Position numbers and translations under genes: made by a program
In this document: piece by piece, positions 1 to 8,489 of the stretch
How the letters are laid out: each line of letters opens with the position of its first letter
Numbering within the stretch: position 1 is the stretch's first letter
Notes under the pieces: generated by a model
Seen by the model: the letters and a program-made list of their open reading frames with translations, nothing else
Told to the model about the DNA's origin: nothing
Databases searched by the model: none
NCBI GenBank assembly: GCA_017303795.1
Contig: JAFLBR010000011.1
Location: 30,166 to 94,165 of the forward strand
Direction: 5' to 3'
DNA: 64,000 bases
From: Cytophagales bacterium
Lineage (GTDB): Bacteria > Bacteroidota > Bacteroidia > Cytophagales > Cyclobacteriaceae

Positions 1-244
1 CAGCTACCTGCACAAAGCCATCTAACACCAAAGCTGATGAGCCGCTGGGAAAAAGCCCTTGAAACCAATCGGGGTTTAGCATACCCAAAATGGTTGGCCC
101 AAGAATAATGCCCGCCAGTATTTCACCAATTACTGCTGGTTGTTTTAGTTTGCGCGCAGCTTCCGCAAACAAGCGCCCCATCAGCAGCATAACGCTGAGC
201 TGGATCAGCAAACTCATTACTTCATATTGACTGAGTTTGCTCAT
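1..244 (-). CDS. Cation:proton antiporter, N-terminal fragment (cut by window edge)
   Basis: Only the first 81 codons are present; the rest lies before base 1. The visible peptide starts MSKLSQYEVMSLL, then a hydrophobic helix, then KQPAVIGEILAGIILGPTIL. That phrase is characteristic of the first membrane segments of CPA2 (KefB/NhaS3-type) Na+(K+)/H+ antiporters in the inner membrane. Its ATG at 242-244 overlaps, through ATGA, the stop codon of the universal-stress-protein gene. Because both run on the minus strand, the stress-protein gene is upstream and translationally coupled. Usp domains next to or fused with CPA2 antiporters are a recurring arrangement and suggest nucleotide-dependent control of transport. 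The family call rests on the N-terminus alone; the transported ion cannot be told. Confidence 0.8.
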   Translation of the reverse strand, partial: MSKLSQYEVMSLLIQLSVMLLMGRLFAEAARKLKQPAVIGEILAGIILGPTILGMLNPDWFQGLFPSGSSALVLDGFVQVA

Positions 245-1089
245 TTTGATTTACGGGGTTGAACCATCAATACATTGCAAGGCAAGTCGTTAAAAATATA
301 CTCCTGATCGTGCGGAAAAACACGCGTAAAAAAAGAAAACTTTCGGGGTGGTGCGCCCAACACCAGTAGGTCTGCTTCTTTTCTTTCTGCAAATCTTGCT
401 AGCTCAAATCCCGCCTTACCCGAAACAATTTTGATATTGATCTTATGCTTCTGATCGGAGATGCCTTTCAACTTTTGCTCTACCACATCTATTTCCTGTT
501 GCAGCATCTGTTGTTTGCGTTGCTCATATTCTTGTTCGTTACATTGTTCGTTGGCGGCAAGTGCAAGTCCCAGTAATTTTAGTTCACGTACAATATGTAT
601 CCACGAAGATTCTGAACTGTTCCAATGGCAGGCTGCCCATATGGCATGATCAATATAGGGACTATCTTCTGCGTTTACTACTATGTTCTTTACAGTAGTT
701 TCGTCTAAAGATGGCCGGGTAATCATAAGTAAAGAACAATCGGCTTTATGTAAAATTTTGCGGGCAATGGTGCCGAGATAATGATTCACCAAGTTTTCTT
801 TCTTTAGCGCACCGGCAATCAGCAAATCAATCTTTTCACTTTTGCAAGCGGCCAGAATTTGTTTTACGGGGTCGCCCGATTTCCATAGTACTGTAACAAC
901 GCTTTCGTTCAGGCCAGAATCCGCAATTAAAGTCTTCATTTTTGCTTCCTCGTCTGCACCATGCTCACCCACATGAATCAATACCAACTTAGACTGAAAA
1001 TAAATAAAAAGCCTGCGGGCTTCTGCCAGCATGGCCGGGGCAGTAGGGGAAAAGGCAATGGCAAGCCCGATAGTTTTAAACTCAATCAT
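241..1089 (-). CDS. Tandem universal stress protein (two UspA domains)
   Basis: The 282-residue protein reads as two UspA units. The first is about residues 4-125 and ends in a GTIARKIL segment followed by the strand CSLLMI. The second is about 133-278 and begins with VVNAEDSPYIDHAIWAA. Usp proteins are small cytoplasmic alpha/beta proteins that often bind ATP through a G-x2-G-x9-G(S/T) motif. Neither copy shows that motif cleanly: the first keeps only the trailing G-T and the second has GAPPRKFSFF in its place, so nucleotide binding is doubtful for at least one half. The gene starts at ATG 1087-1089 and overlaps the downstream antiporter by four bases, implying a regulatory partnership. Confidence 0.88.
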   Translation of the reverse strand: MIEFKTIGLAIAFSPTAPAMLAEARRLFIYFQSKLVLIHVGEHGADEEAKMKTLIADSGLNESVVTVLWKSGDPVKQILAACKSEKIDLLIAGALKKENLVNHYLGTIARKILHKADCSLLMITRPSLDETTVKNIVVNAEDSPYIDHAIWAACHWNSSESSWIHIVRELKLLGLALAANEQCNEQEYEQRKQQMLQQEIDVVEQKLKGISDQKHKINIKIVSGKAGFELARFAERKEADLLVLGAPPRKFSFFTRVFPHDQEYIFNDLPCNVLMVQPRKSK

Positions 1090-1169
1090 GCGCGGGAAAA
1101 ATAGTGATTCTGATTATGTTTTATCTGGTAATTTAAAAATACATTGGCATAGAATTTTCAAACAACCCC

Positions 1170-2447
1170 ATGTTTGGTAGGCGTTTCAGAAATCTGATTA
1201 TTGGTAAGCAGAACTACATTGAATCGTGGCTCGATTATAAAAATGCAGTTTTAAGGGGTAACCTGCTTATGCTTTCCATTTTTGTAGGAGCTGTTTACCT
1301 GTTGGCAGATTGGGCCAACGATATAACAGGTAACGAACTCTATTATTTTTCCGCAATACTTATTGGGGTTATTGCGCTTTACCTGAATCGTCTGGGCAAG
1401 CATAAACTCTCCAGCATTTCGTTTATGCTGTTAATAAACCTGCTGGTATTTTTGTTTGCTTCCAACGACCAATACCGGAGTGGCGTATACATATTCTTTG
1501 TGGTTACGGCCATGTCGTCCATTGCTATTTTTGGACATCGGTATAAATATTGGGCTTTTGCATTTGTCTGTTTGTCGATAGCGCTATTCTTTATTTCGTA
1601 TTGGGGCGGTATCTCCATACAACCCAAGCGAAACTATTCTGAGGCCTATATTAATTTGAACTTCGCTATTAACTTTTTGATTGCCATGCTATCGGTAATA
1701 GCACAGTTGTATTTTTTAATTGCGATTAACACTAAAACCGAAAAAGAAATTATGGCCAAGAATGAACTGCTGGCCAAAACCAATACCGAACTCGATCGGT
1801 TTGTATATAGTGCTTCGCACGATCTGCGGGCTCCCCTGCGTTCATTACTCGGCCTTATAGAAGTAACTCAAAAAACAACTAGCCCCGATGAAATACAAGA
1901 GTGCCTGATGATGATGAAAGACCGGGTGCATAATATGGACTTATTCATTAAAGAGATTATAGATTTTTCGCGCAATGCCCGGCAGGCACTTCGTTACGAA
2001 CCAATTAACGTGCGGGCAATGGTGCAAGAGGTAATCAACGATTTAAAATTTGCCGAGGGAATGGAGCAGATTTATGTTAGGTTGGATATTTCCAGTGACT
2101 TTACAATTCTTACCGATAAGTCGCGCCTAAGTGTTGTGCTGCACAATCTGATAGGAAATGCATTTAAGTACCATGATCCTCAAAAAGAAAATCAGGAAGT
2201 GACAGTAAAAGTAACAGGCGATAACGAATATGCCCGAATAGAAATTTCGGATAATGGTATTGGGATAGCTCCCGAACATCAGGAAAAAATTTTTGAAATG
2301 TTTTATAGAGCCTCTGAACAATCTAATGGTTCTGGTCTTGGCTTATATATTGTGCGCGAAACCATAACAAAACTGAAGGGGGGTATTCAGGTGAGTTCCA
2401 CACCCGGCCTTGGGTCGGCATTTGCAATAACCCTACCCAAAGGTTAA
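1170..2447 (+). CDS. Membrane-integral sensor histidine kinase
   Basis: The 425-residue protein has about six hydrophobic helices in residues 31-186 with almost no periplasmic domain. A short coiled coil follows (ELLAKTNTELDRFVYSAS), then the HisKA helix with phospho-accepting His217 (SASHDLRAPL). The HATPase domain shows NAFKYHD (N box), DNGIGI (G1) and GSGLGLYIV (G2). It should autophosphorylate in response to a membrane or intramembrane cue. No response regulator or output domain lies nearby, so its partner is encoded elsewhere. The next gene is a paralogue with the same layout, starting 73 bases downstream. Confidence 0.93.
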   Translation: MFGRRFRNLIIGKQNYIESWLDYKNAVLRGNLLMLSIFVGAVYLLADWANDITGNELYYFSAILIGVIALYLNRLGKHKLSSISFMLLINLLVFLFASNDQYRSGVYIFFVVTAMSSIAIFGHRYKYWAFAFVCLSIALFFISYWGGISIQPKRNYSEAYINLNFAINFLIAMLSVIAQLYFLIAINTKTEKEIMAKNELLAKTNTELDRFVYSASHDLRAPLRSLLGLIEVTQKTTSPDEIQECLMMMKDRVHNMDLFIKEIIDFSRNARQALRYEPINVRAMVQEVINDLKFAEGMEQIYVRLDISSDFTILTDKSRLSVVLHNLIGNAFKYHDPQKENQEVTVKVTGDNEYARIEISDNGIGIAPEHQEKIFEMFYRASEQSNGSGLGLYIVRETITKLKGGIQVSSTPGLGSAFAITLPKG

Positions 2448-2520
2448 TGATCCATTTGCTATTCGAACTATGCTTAAGACTATCTTTACCTTTTATTTGT
2501 AAATAGCTAAACCTAAGGAG

Positions 2521-3804
2521 TTGTTTAAACACCTGCTTATCGGAAAAACAGAACCGGAATCACGGGCTCACTTAAAGGTAGCGCTTTTGCGAAGCCAGCT
2601 TGGATTGCTGTGTTTTATCGTTGTTGCTATTTATATTATTTTCGATTCGCTACAAGGCATTTACATTCTGGTACCTGCCTATTGTGTTGTAGCTTTTTTT
2701 TCAATCTTAAGTATTTGGTTAAACCGGATTAATAAGGGGTTTGCATCCAGCCTTACTTTTTTATTGTTGATTGCTTTGATGACTTATTTCTTCGCGGTGA
2801 ATGACTCATCGCAGTCGGGTGTGTTTGTTTATTTTATTATGATAGCCTTAACCTCTATGGTTTTCTTTGGATACAGGTATAGGCTCTATGTAATTCTTTT
2901 TTGTATTCTTTTAGTATTTCTGTTTTTATCGGCTTACTTGTTTCCGCTGCCAGCATTTATGCTGTCGGGCGAAGACATGGATAAAATTAATGCACCAGAA
3001 TATCGCGAGATAAGCTTTATCATCAATTTCCTTGGCGGATTTTTTCTTTGCACAGCTATTGTCTATTTTTTAATGGATTTAAATTTTCATTCTGAAAAGG
3101 AAATTCTTCAGAAGAACGCGCTACTATCCAAGACTAATCATGAACTGGACCGATTTGTCTATAGTGCTTCGCATGAATTACGGGCTCCGCTTACCTCGTT
3201 GTTAGGTTTGCTGGATATTGCAGGCCGAACATCAGATCAAGATGAACTAAAGCAATGCCATAGCATGATGCACGAACGCATTCAGAATATGGATTTACTC
3301 ATAAAAGAAGTGATAGATTTTTCCAGAAATGCCCGGCAGGAAATCAGCAAAGAAAAGTTTGAATTGCGACCAGTGGTGCAAAAAATTCTGGACGATCTTA
3401 AATTTATGGGGCCTGTGGAAAAAATGGTACTTAAGCTTAGGATAAATCCAGATATGGAAGTTATCACTGACCCTGCTCGCCTTAAAATGCTGCTGAATAA
3501 CCTGATCAGTAATGCGTTTAAATATGCTGATCGGCAAAAAGATAAATGCGAAATAGAAGTTGGTGCCGCGGTTGAAAATCAATACGTAACGCTTTGGATA
3601 AAAGACAATGGCCAGGGTATAGCTCCAGATCAGCAACAAAAAATATTCAACATGTTTTACCGCGCCTCAGAAGACTCTAGCGGCTCGGGCCTTGGGCTTT
3701 ACATTGTGCGCGAAATTGTAACCCGCCTTAACGGCACCATTCAATTAAAATCAGCATTGGGGCAGGGCTCAACCTTTACACTTTGGTTGCCCAACCATCT
3801 GTAA
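2521..3804 (+). CDS. Membrane-integral sensor histidine kinase, tandem paralogue
   Basis: The 427-residue protein is colinear with the preceding kinase: six predicted helices, His218 in SASHELRAPL, N box NAFKYAD, DNGQGIAP and GSGLGLYIVREI. The start is TTG at 2521. The frame is closed by TAA at 2500-2502 and holds no ATG before the conserved FKHLLIGK segment, which aligns with FRNLIIGK of the paralogue. An AAGGAG lies directly against the TTG, too close for a normal ribosome binding site. The two kinases are clearly homologous but diverged, most in the membrane part, so they probably sense different signals or form heteromers. No response regulator is adjacent. Confidence 0.92.
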   Translation: MFKHLLIGKTEPESRAHLKVALLRSQLGLLCFIVVAIYIIFDSLQGIYILVPAYCVVAFFSILSIWLNRINKGFASSLTFLLLIALMTYFFAVNDSSQSGVFVYFIMIALTSMVFFGYRYRLYVILFCILLVFLFLSAYLFPLPAFMLSGEDMDKINAPEYREISFIINFLGGFFLCTAIVYFLMDLNFHSEKEILQKNALLSKTNHELDRFVYSASHELRAPLTSLLGLLDIAGRTSDQDELKQCHSMMHERIQNMDLLIKEVIDFSRNARQEISKEKFELRPVVQKILDDLKFMGPVEKMVLKLRINPDMEVITDPARLKMLLNNLISNAFKYADRQKDKCEIEVGAAVENQYVTLWIKDNGQGIAPDQQQKIFNMFYRASEDSSGSGLGLYIVREIVTRLNGTIQLKSALGQGSTFTLWLPNHL

Positions 3805-3831
3805 GCACAAAAAATTAAAAGTAGGCTCGTT

Positions 3832-3859
3832 TTGCAGCACCTTTCTATTTCTATCTTTG
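3832..3859 (+). promoter_or_regulatory. Bacteroidota-type promoter of glyS
   Basis: A perfect -7 box TATCTTTG (TAnnTTTG) lies at 3852-3859, with a TTG at 3832-3834 as a candidate -33 element, 17 bases upstream. The glyS ATG begins at 3866, only six bases after the box, so transcription would start at or next to the start codon and the mRNA would be essentially leaderless. The box is seen directly; activity is inferred from the family consensus. Confidence 0.6.
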
Positions 3860-3865
3860 CGCCTT

Positions 3866-5407
3866 ATGGCAAATACTGAAGACAATCTTTTTAAAAATGT
3901 GATTTCCCACTCAAAAGAGTATGGGTTTATTTTTCCGAGTAGTGAAATTTATGACGGCCTGAGTGCGGTTTACGACTACGGGCAAAACGGGGCCGAACTA
4001 AAAAACAATATCAAAGAATATTGGTGGAAATTCATGACCCTGTTGCACGACAACATTGTGGGCATTGATGCCGCCATTTTTATGCACCCCACCACGTGGA
4101 AAGCCAGTGGCCACGTAGATGCCTTTAACGATCCGATGATCGACAACAAAGATTCTAAAAAACGGTACAGGGCCGATCAGCTAATTGAAGGCGTAATTGA
4201 AAAGCTGGAAGAAAAGATTGAGAAGGAAGTAGAAAAAGCTGCGAAGCGTTTCGAAAACTTTGATCGCGCTATGTTTGTCAGCACCAATCCGCGTGTGGTT
4301 GAGTATCAGAAAAAGATTGATGAGATAAACACCCGTTTAAAAGATGCCATGGCCAACAACGATATGGCGGCCATGAAACAATTGATTGATGATCTTGAAA
4401 TTGCTGACCCTATTTCCGGAACTAAGAATTGGACAGATGTGCGCCAGTTTAATCTCATGTTCTCAACCGAAATGGGTTCGGTTGCCGATGATGCCAACAA
4501 AATTTACCTGCGCCCCGAAACCGCACAAGGTATTTTTGTAAACTTTTTAAATGTGCAGAAAACCGGACGCATGAAAATTCCTTTCGGGATTGCGCAGATC
4601 GGTAAAGCTTTTCGGAATGAAATTGTAGCCCGTCAGTTCATCTTTCGCATGCGCGAGTTTGAGCAAATGGAAATGCAATTTTTTGTAAAGCCAGGCGAAG
4701 AAATGAAATGGTACGAGTTCTGGAAAGCAAAACGGTTAAAGTGGCATCAGGCCCTTGGTTTGGGTACCGATAACTACCGCTATCACGATCATTTAAACCT
4801 GGCGCATTATGCCAACGCGGCATGCGATATTCAGTTTAACTTCCCGATGGGCTTTCGCGAGTTAGAAGGTATTCACAGTCGCACCGATTTTGATTTAAAG
4901 AGCCACGAAAAATTTTCAGGTAAAAAACTTCAGTACTTCGATTCGGAAGATAATCAGAACTACATTCCCTATGTGGTAGAAACTTCTGTAGGGTTAGATC
5001 GCATGTTCCTCTCGGTTTTGGCATCATCTTATAAAGAAGAAAAACTGGAAGATGGCAGCGAACGCGTAGTGCTAAAAATTCCGGCTCCATTGGCGCCAAA
5101 TAAGGTTGCTATACTTCCTTTAATGAAAAAAGACGGTTTGCCTGAAAAAGCACATGAAATTATGAACTTGCTTAAGTTCGATTTCCGGTGTTTCTATGAA
5201 GAGAAAGATGCGATTGGAAAACGTTACCGCAGGCAAGATGCTATCGGTACTCCGTATTGTATAACAGTAGATCATCAGACATTACAAGACAACACGGTAA
5301 CCATTCGTAACCGCGATACCATGAAGCAGGAACGTGTGGCGATAAGTGAAGTGAAAGCAATAATTTCAGAATCTGTTTCGATGGCCGAACTTTTGAAGAC
5401 TATATAA
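3866..5407 (+). CDS. glyS: Glycyl-tRNA synthetase, homodimeric type
   Basis: This class II synthetase charges tRNA-Gly with glycine in the cytoplasm. Class II signatures are visible: YLRPETAQGIFVNF, GIAQIGKAFRNEI (motif 2) with FRMREFEQMEMQFF, and VETSVGLDRMFLSVL (motif 3). The C-terminus is the usual anticodon-binding domain (LAPNKVAILPLMKKDGL). The length of 514 residues fits the single-chain alpha2 (eukaryote-like) form rather than the GlyQ/GlyS form. A charged insertion near residues 110-130 (EEKIEKEVEKAAKRF) is predicted coiled coil. The ATG at 3866 is preferred over an in-frame TTG at 3857 because the TTG lies inside the promoter box. Confidence 0.97.
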   Translation: MANTEDNLFKNVISHSKEYGFIFPSSEIYDGLSAVYDYGQNGAELKNNIKEYWWKFMTLLHDNIVGIDAAIFMHPTTWKASGHVDAFNDPMIDNKDSKKRYRADQLIEGVIEKLEEKIEKEVEKAAKRFENFDRAMFVSTNPRVVEYQKKIDEINTRLKDAMANNDMAAMKQLIDDLEIADPISGTKNWTDVRQFNLMFSTEMGSVADDANKIYLRPETAQGIFVNFLNVQKTGRMKIPFGIAQIGKAFRNEIVARQFIFRMREFEQMEMQFFVKPGEEMKWYEFWKAKRLKWHQALGLGTDNYRYHDHLNLAHYANAACDIQFNFPMGFRELEGIHSRTDFDLKSHEKFSGKKLQYFDSEDNQNYIPYVVETSVGLDRMFLSVLASSYKEEKLEDGSERVVLKIPAPLAPNKVAILPLMKKDGLPEKAHEIMNLLKFDFRCFYEEKDAIGKRYRRQDAIGTPYCITVDHQTLQDNTVTIRNRDTMKQERVAISEVKAIISESVSMAELLKTI

Positions 5408-5408
5408 A

Positions 5409-6191
5409 ATGAAATTTGCCTTGTTTGCAGGGCTGGCGCGACTTCTGTATCTGGTATATCAGGAGTTGCGCTTTCGTTTTTATTATGGACCAATTTTTCA
5501 TCGCTTCCTGAATCATAAGTATGCGTACTACACCGCATTACCCTGGGCGCATAAAATAAAATTCCTCAAGCTGGCCCGCGATCATTACGAATACTTTGAA
5601 TTTATTCCACGCGACCGTATTAAGTTAACCCGCGCTATGAAGGCCATTATTTCATGCGCGGCTGCGCAACTGCTTTTGTTTCTTCCGGCTAACACTAAAG
5701 GTTTAACTTATTTTAAGCGCATCATTGTGTATCCGGATTATTATAATTCGCGCATAACACAACGCAGGCATAAAGGCGAAGTAAACCCGGCTTTGCAAAC
5801 CATTGTATTTAGCTGGCGAGGTATTGCCGAAGGGCTTAAGTACGATGATGATGGTATTAACCTGTTGTTGCACGAGTTTGCGCATGCGTTATGGTTGGAA
5901 CACAAAGCCGTTGACTATGAAGTGATGGATAGCGACCTGGTGCTGGCTGTTGAGCGATATGCCGAAAGCGAAATGGCCAATCTGCAAGCCAATCAGGATC
6001 ATTTTTTCAGAAAGTATGCCTTCGATAATATGGAAGAATTTTTTGCCGTGGCAGTCGAAAATTTTTTCGAGCGACCTAAACCTTTTCAGCAGGCGCAACC
6101 TCAACTTTATAGTATCTTAGCTAAACTATTTAAACAAGACCCCGTAACACTTTATGCACCCGACCCTAAACAGAAACCTTTATTTCGTTAA
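5409..6191 (+). CDS. MtfA-like zinc metallopeptidase (M90 family)
   Basis: The 260-residue protein carries the zinc site LLLHEFAHALWLEH at residues 152-165 (HExxH at 155-159). A downstream segment, MEEFFAVAVENFFERP, resembles the region of MtfA that supplies the third metal ligand. Two preceding hydrophobic stretches are short. In Escherichia coli MtfA interacts with the repressor Mlc and controls glucose phosphotransferase expression; this organism shows no such system here, so the substrate is unknown. It starts one base after the glyS stop codon and overlaps the next gene by 38 bases, so the three genes are probably cotranscribed. Confidence 0.85.
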   Translation: MKFALFAGLARLLYLVYQELRFRFYYGPIFHRFLNHKYAYYTALPWAHKIKFLKLARDHYEYFEFIPRDRIKLTRAMKAIISCAAAQLLLFLPANTKGLTYFKRIIVYPDYYNSRITQRRHKGEVNPALQTIVFSWRGIAEGLKYDDDGINLLLHEFAHALWLEHKAVDYEVMDSDLVLAVERYAESEMANLQANQDHFFRKYAFDNMEEFFAVAVENFFERPKPFQQAQPQLYSILAKLFKQDPVTLYAPDPKQKPLFR

Positions 6192-6744
6192 AGAACACGT
6201 AAAAGTTTTTAAAGCCGCCAATAGTTTTGATATCTACGATCCGGATACTAAACAAATAATCCTGCAAGCCCGCGAAGAGCGGTTAGGCTTCTTCACCAAA
6301 ATGTTTCGCTTTACCGACTACAAGCGGATGACGCCTTTTGAAATTGACATTAAAACTCCGGAAGGCAATACGATTATTACTGTTAAGCGTGGCGTTTCCT
6401 TATTTCTATCTACCGTAGAGGTTACAGACGAACGCGGTACGGTGATTGGAAAGTTCAAACAGAAATTTTTTAGCATTGGTGGAAAGTTTGAAGTACTGGA
6501 TGCCAGCGAGCGGCCATTGTGTATGCTGAAAGGAAAATGGACCAGTTGGGATTTTCGCTTCGTTTCCAATGACGGTAAAGAGTTTGCGTTGGTTACTAAA
6601 AAGTGGAGTGGTTTGGGCAAAGAACTTTTCACCTCAGCCGACAATTATGTTCTCCAGATTAGCAACGATGTGCCAGCCGATAATCCATTGCGTATGCTGA
6701 TTATGGCAGCTGTAATGTGTATTGATTTGGTGTTGAAGGAGTAG
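6154..6744 (+). CDS. LURP-one/phospholipid scramblase-like protein
   Basis: The 196-residue protein matches the tubby/scramblase-like beta-barrel fold. Evidence is the opening hydrophobic strand (NLYFVKEHVKVFKAANSFDI), repeated strand pairs such as GTVIGKFKQKFFSIGGKFEV and WTSWDFRFVSNDGKEFALV, and a C-terminal buried helix PLRMLIMAAVMCIDLVL. Bacterial members are cytoplasmic or membrane-associated and have no proven reaction; lipid or nucleotide binding is usually proposed. The ATG at 6154 lies inside the 3' end of the MtfA-like gene, giving a 38-base overlap in another frame and suggesting translational coupling. The family assignment is fairly firm; function is unknown. Confidence 0.75.
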   Translation: MHPTLNRNLYFVKEHVKVFKAANSFDIYDPDTKQIILQAREERLGFFTKMFRFTDYKRMTPFEIDIKTPEGNTIITVKRGVSLFLSTVEVTDERGTVIGKFKQKFFSIGGKFEVLDASERPLCMLKGKWTSWDFRFVSNDGKEFALVTKKWSGLGKELFTSADNYVLQISNDVPADNPLRMLIMAAVMCIDLVLKE

Positions 6745-6789
6745 AGGTTAACGATTTAGGGGCTTTGCATTTTGTTAGGCAACATTTTA

Positions 6790-7185
6790 TCAGTTGGAGT
6801 CAAGAAAAATATTTCGATTTTTCCCGATAGCTGAAACTGATAGTCCAGATATAATTAATTCTTTTGCTGTATTAGGGTTGTCAGCAAATCCGGTTAAATG
6901 ATGCCATGGATTCTCTTGGGCTGCGGTTATTTTATAATGTTGCTTTTTATCTATCTCAATTATTTGTACTAAAACCTGCCAATCTTTGTAGTCGTCTTTA
7001 TGGGTAAATAGTAATTCAGCATGAGATGTAAAAACCCATACTGGTTCGTGGTCAATTGATTCAAGTATCTTGATTAATTGACACATCATTTCAGGCATTT
7101 TACCCCATTGAGACGGCCAGTTGTTGGGGTCATAAAACTCAAATAAAGTTTCACCTTGCTGTCCCGATATTCGTTTTAATTCCAT
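6790..7185 (-). CDS. Hypothetical protein, 131 residues
   Basis: I do not recognise this protein. It has no signal peptide or membrane helix. The sequence mixes acidic and aromatic residues (FEFYDPNNWPSQWGKMPEMM, then HYKITAAQENPWHHL), suggesting a small globular cytoplasmic domain. It lies in an AT-rich patch with two other minus-strand genes, bounded by conserved housekeeping genes, and is separated from its upstream neighbour by a palindromic repeat. This looks like a horizontally acquired cargo gene. An immunity or accessory role beside the GIY-YIG gene is possible but nothing in the sequence proves it. Confidence 0.6.
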   Translation of the reverse strand: MELKRISGQQGETLFEFYDPNNWPSQWGKMPEMMCQLIKILESIDHEPVWVFTSHAELLFTHKDDYKDWQVLVQIIEIDKKQHYKITAAQENPWHHLTGFADNPNTAKELIISGLSVSAIGKNRNIFLDSN

Positions 7186-7207
7186 ACAGACTATTTTCTC
7201 TGTTACA

Positions 7208-7301
7208 CGCGGAGTCTCGCTTCGGACTCCGCGATTAGTATCAGAAACTAAAATATAAAAATTCTATCTTATTTGTAACTGCATTAGCGAAGACTCCGCT
7301 A
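7208..7301. repeat. Palindromic repeat pair between accessory genes
   Basis: A perfect 9-base stem, CGCGGAGTC at 7208-7216 with GACTCCGCG at 7225-7233, encloses the loop TCGCTTCG. About 50 bases on, TAGCGAAGACTCCGCTA (7285-7301) repeats the same words (GACTCCGC and AGCGAAG) as a second imperfect palindrome. Both lie between two minus-strand accessory genes. They look like REP-like elements; the first could also act as a transcript-stabilising hairpin, but it has no following T tract. Confidence 0.55.
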
Positions 7302-7344
7302 TGAAATAAAGTGAGGCTAACATTTTTGCTAGCGGTTGGCCCCT

Positions 7345-8064
7345 TCAGAAAATATTATTCGCTATACGCCAGTCGTCACTCAATATATTAATACAATCGT
7401 TGTCGGTCAAGAAGAACCACTCACCAGTCTTTCTTTTGGCGTCAAACTTTTCGTGAATAGCCTTTTCTGTCCGATGTGAACTCGCTCGGAAAAAGCCTAC
7501 TATGTCCAAAGGCTCAGGGTTTCCAGTTTGTAGTCCTGAAATTCTGTTTTCCACGCACTGCTTGTCGGTTAGTCCGGGCTTTTTCTCTGTCCAACCGACT
7601 TTGAAGTTATTCGAATTACGCTGGCGGATTAAATATATTAACCCACCAGTAATGCTGTCATCAAACAGTTTATAAATGTGAGTTTGTAATTTGTCGTAGT
7701 TTTTGTAAGCATAAAGCCATTCATCAAAGATTTCTTTTTTTGATTCTGCCCTTTGAAGGTCGTCCGATTCGGACTCCTTTAAAATTCTTAAAACGTCAAC
7801 CTGTTTCATAAACCCCCTCTCAAGATTCCCTTTATTCATTTGGAGAAACTTAGTTTGGTCGCGTTCAACAATACAAACCCAGTCTGTTTGAGTAAAGTAA
7901 GCAATCTCGACTTTGATGCTAGGAATTGATATTGGCCAATAGTCACCAAAATGAATTACGCGATCTAAGGATTTACTCAAGAATGGATTTCTTAGAAATT
8001 TTGGAGGTAAACAATTAATGTATTTAAAGAGACCTCCTCGTATAAATTTTGGGAATGATCGCAC
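7345..8064 (-). CDS. GIY-YIG nuclease-superfamily protein with T5orf172 domain
   Basis: Residues about 140-230 match the T5orf172/MUG113 branch of the GIY-YIG superfamily: GLIYLIRQRNSNNFKVGWT stands for the GIY...YIG strands, followed by CVENRISGLQTGNPEPL and the helix containing EKAIHEKF. It ends with GEWFFLT, usual for the family. Members occur in phages, plasmids and defence loci, as nicking or structural domains. The N-terminal 130 residues have no recognised domain. The only start is GTG at 8064, directly after an in-frame TGA, and the first 73 bases overlap the upstream gene in another frame. The piece may therefore be the 3' part of a longer gene broken or recoded by a -1 shift. Confidence 0.7.
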   Translation of the reverse strand: MRSFPKFIRGGLFKYINCLPPKFLRNPFLSKSLDRVIHFGDYWPISIPSIKVEIAYFTQTDWVCIVERDQTKFLQMNKGNLERGFMKQVDVLRILKESESDDLQRAESKKEIFDEWLYAYKNYDKLQTHIYKLFDDSITGGLIYLIRQRNSNNFKVGWTEKKPGLTDKQCVENRISGLQTGNPEPLDIVGFFRASSHRTEKAIHEKFDAKRKTGEWFFLTDNDCINILSDDWRIANNIF

Positions 8065-8489
8065 GATTCATTGATGTCCACTTTGTAGTAATTTTTAACA
8101 ATATTTTTTACTTCATTAAGAACCACTCCATAGATTTCATTTTCAAAAAAATCCTTTCTGTCGTGATTAGATAGGTAAACAGCAGCAGTCCAATTTATTA
8201 TTTGTTTCTGAATAGTCTGAATGCTGTTGTTTTTAAACCAGTCGTAAAACTCATTTTTGATTTTAAATGCAAATAGTCGATCGGAGAAATTGAAGTTGAA
8301 AACTCGCTTGTTTATTGCTTCATGTAAACTAGTAAGGAAGTCCCACTGGTAAGAATCCCCAATTAGAAATTCTGAAACAAAGTCACGTGTCCTTAAATAC
8401 TGGACGTTTTTTATTCTGTCAAGAAATATGCCCTTCTTTAGTTTCGCGTCTTGGTGAATAAATGGATTAATTAAAGTCAACTTGTCCAT
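7992..8489 (-). CDS. Hypothetical protein overlapping the GIY-YIG gene; possible 5' half of one split gene
   Basis: This 165-residue open frame starts at ATG 8489 and ends at 7992, well inside the next minus-strand gene. The protein is charged and aromatic-rich (DRLFAFKIKNEFYDWFKNN, then TAAVYLSNHDRKDFFENE) with no recognised domain or signal. Moving from this frame to the GIY-YIG frame needs a -1 shift anywhere within about 25 codons. Two heptamers of the X XXY YYZ kind lie in that stretch in the correct phase: A AAT TTA and, immediately before the stop, A AAT TTC. It may be an independent gene, the 5' half of a frameshifted pseudogene, or part of a programmed fusion; sequence alone does not decide. 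Confidence 0.55.
   Translation of the reverse strand: MDKLTLINPFIHQDAKLKKGIFLDRIKNVQYLRTRDFVSEFLIGDSYQWDFLTSLHEAINKRVFNFNFSDRLFAFKIKNEFYDWFKNNSIQTIQKQIINWTAAVYLSNHDRKDFFENEIYGVVLNEVKNIVKNYYKVDINESCDHSQNLYEEVSLNTLIVYLQNF

Noticed and set aside
6749-7340. Integron-type attC site near the accessory genes
   Set aside because: GTTAGGC and CTAAC words occur, but no pair of core sites in the correct order and spacing flanks the hairpin, and no integrase is present.
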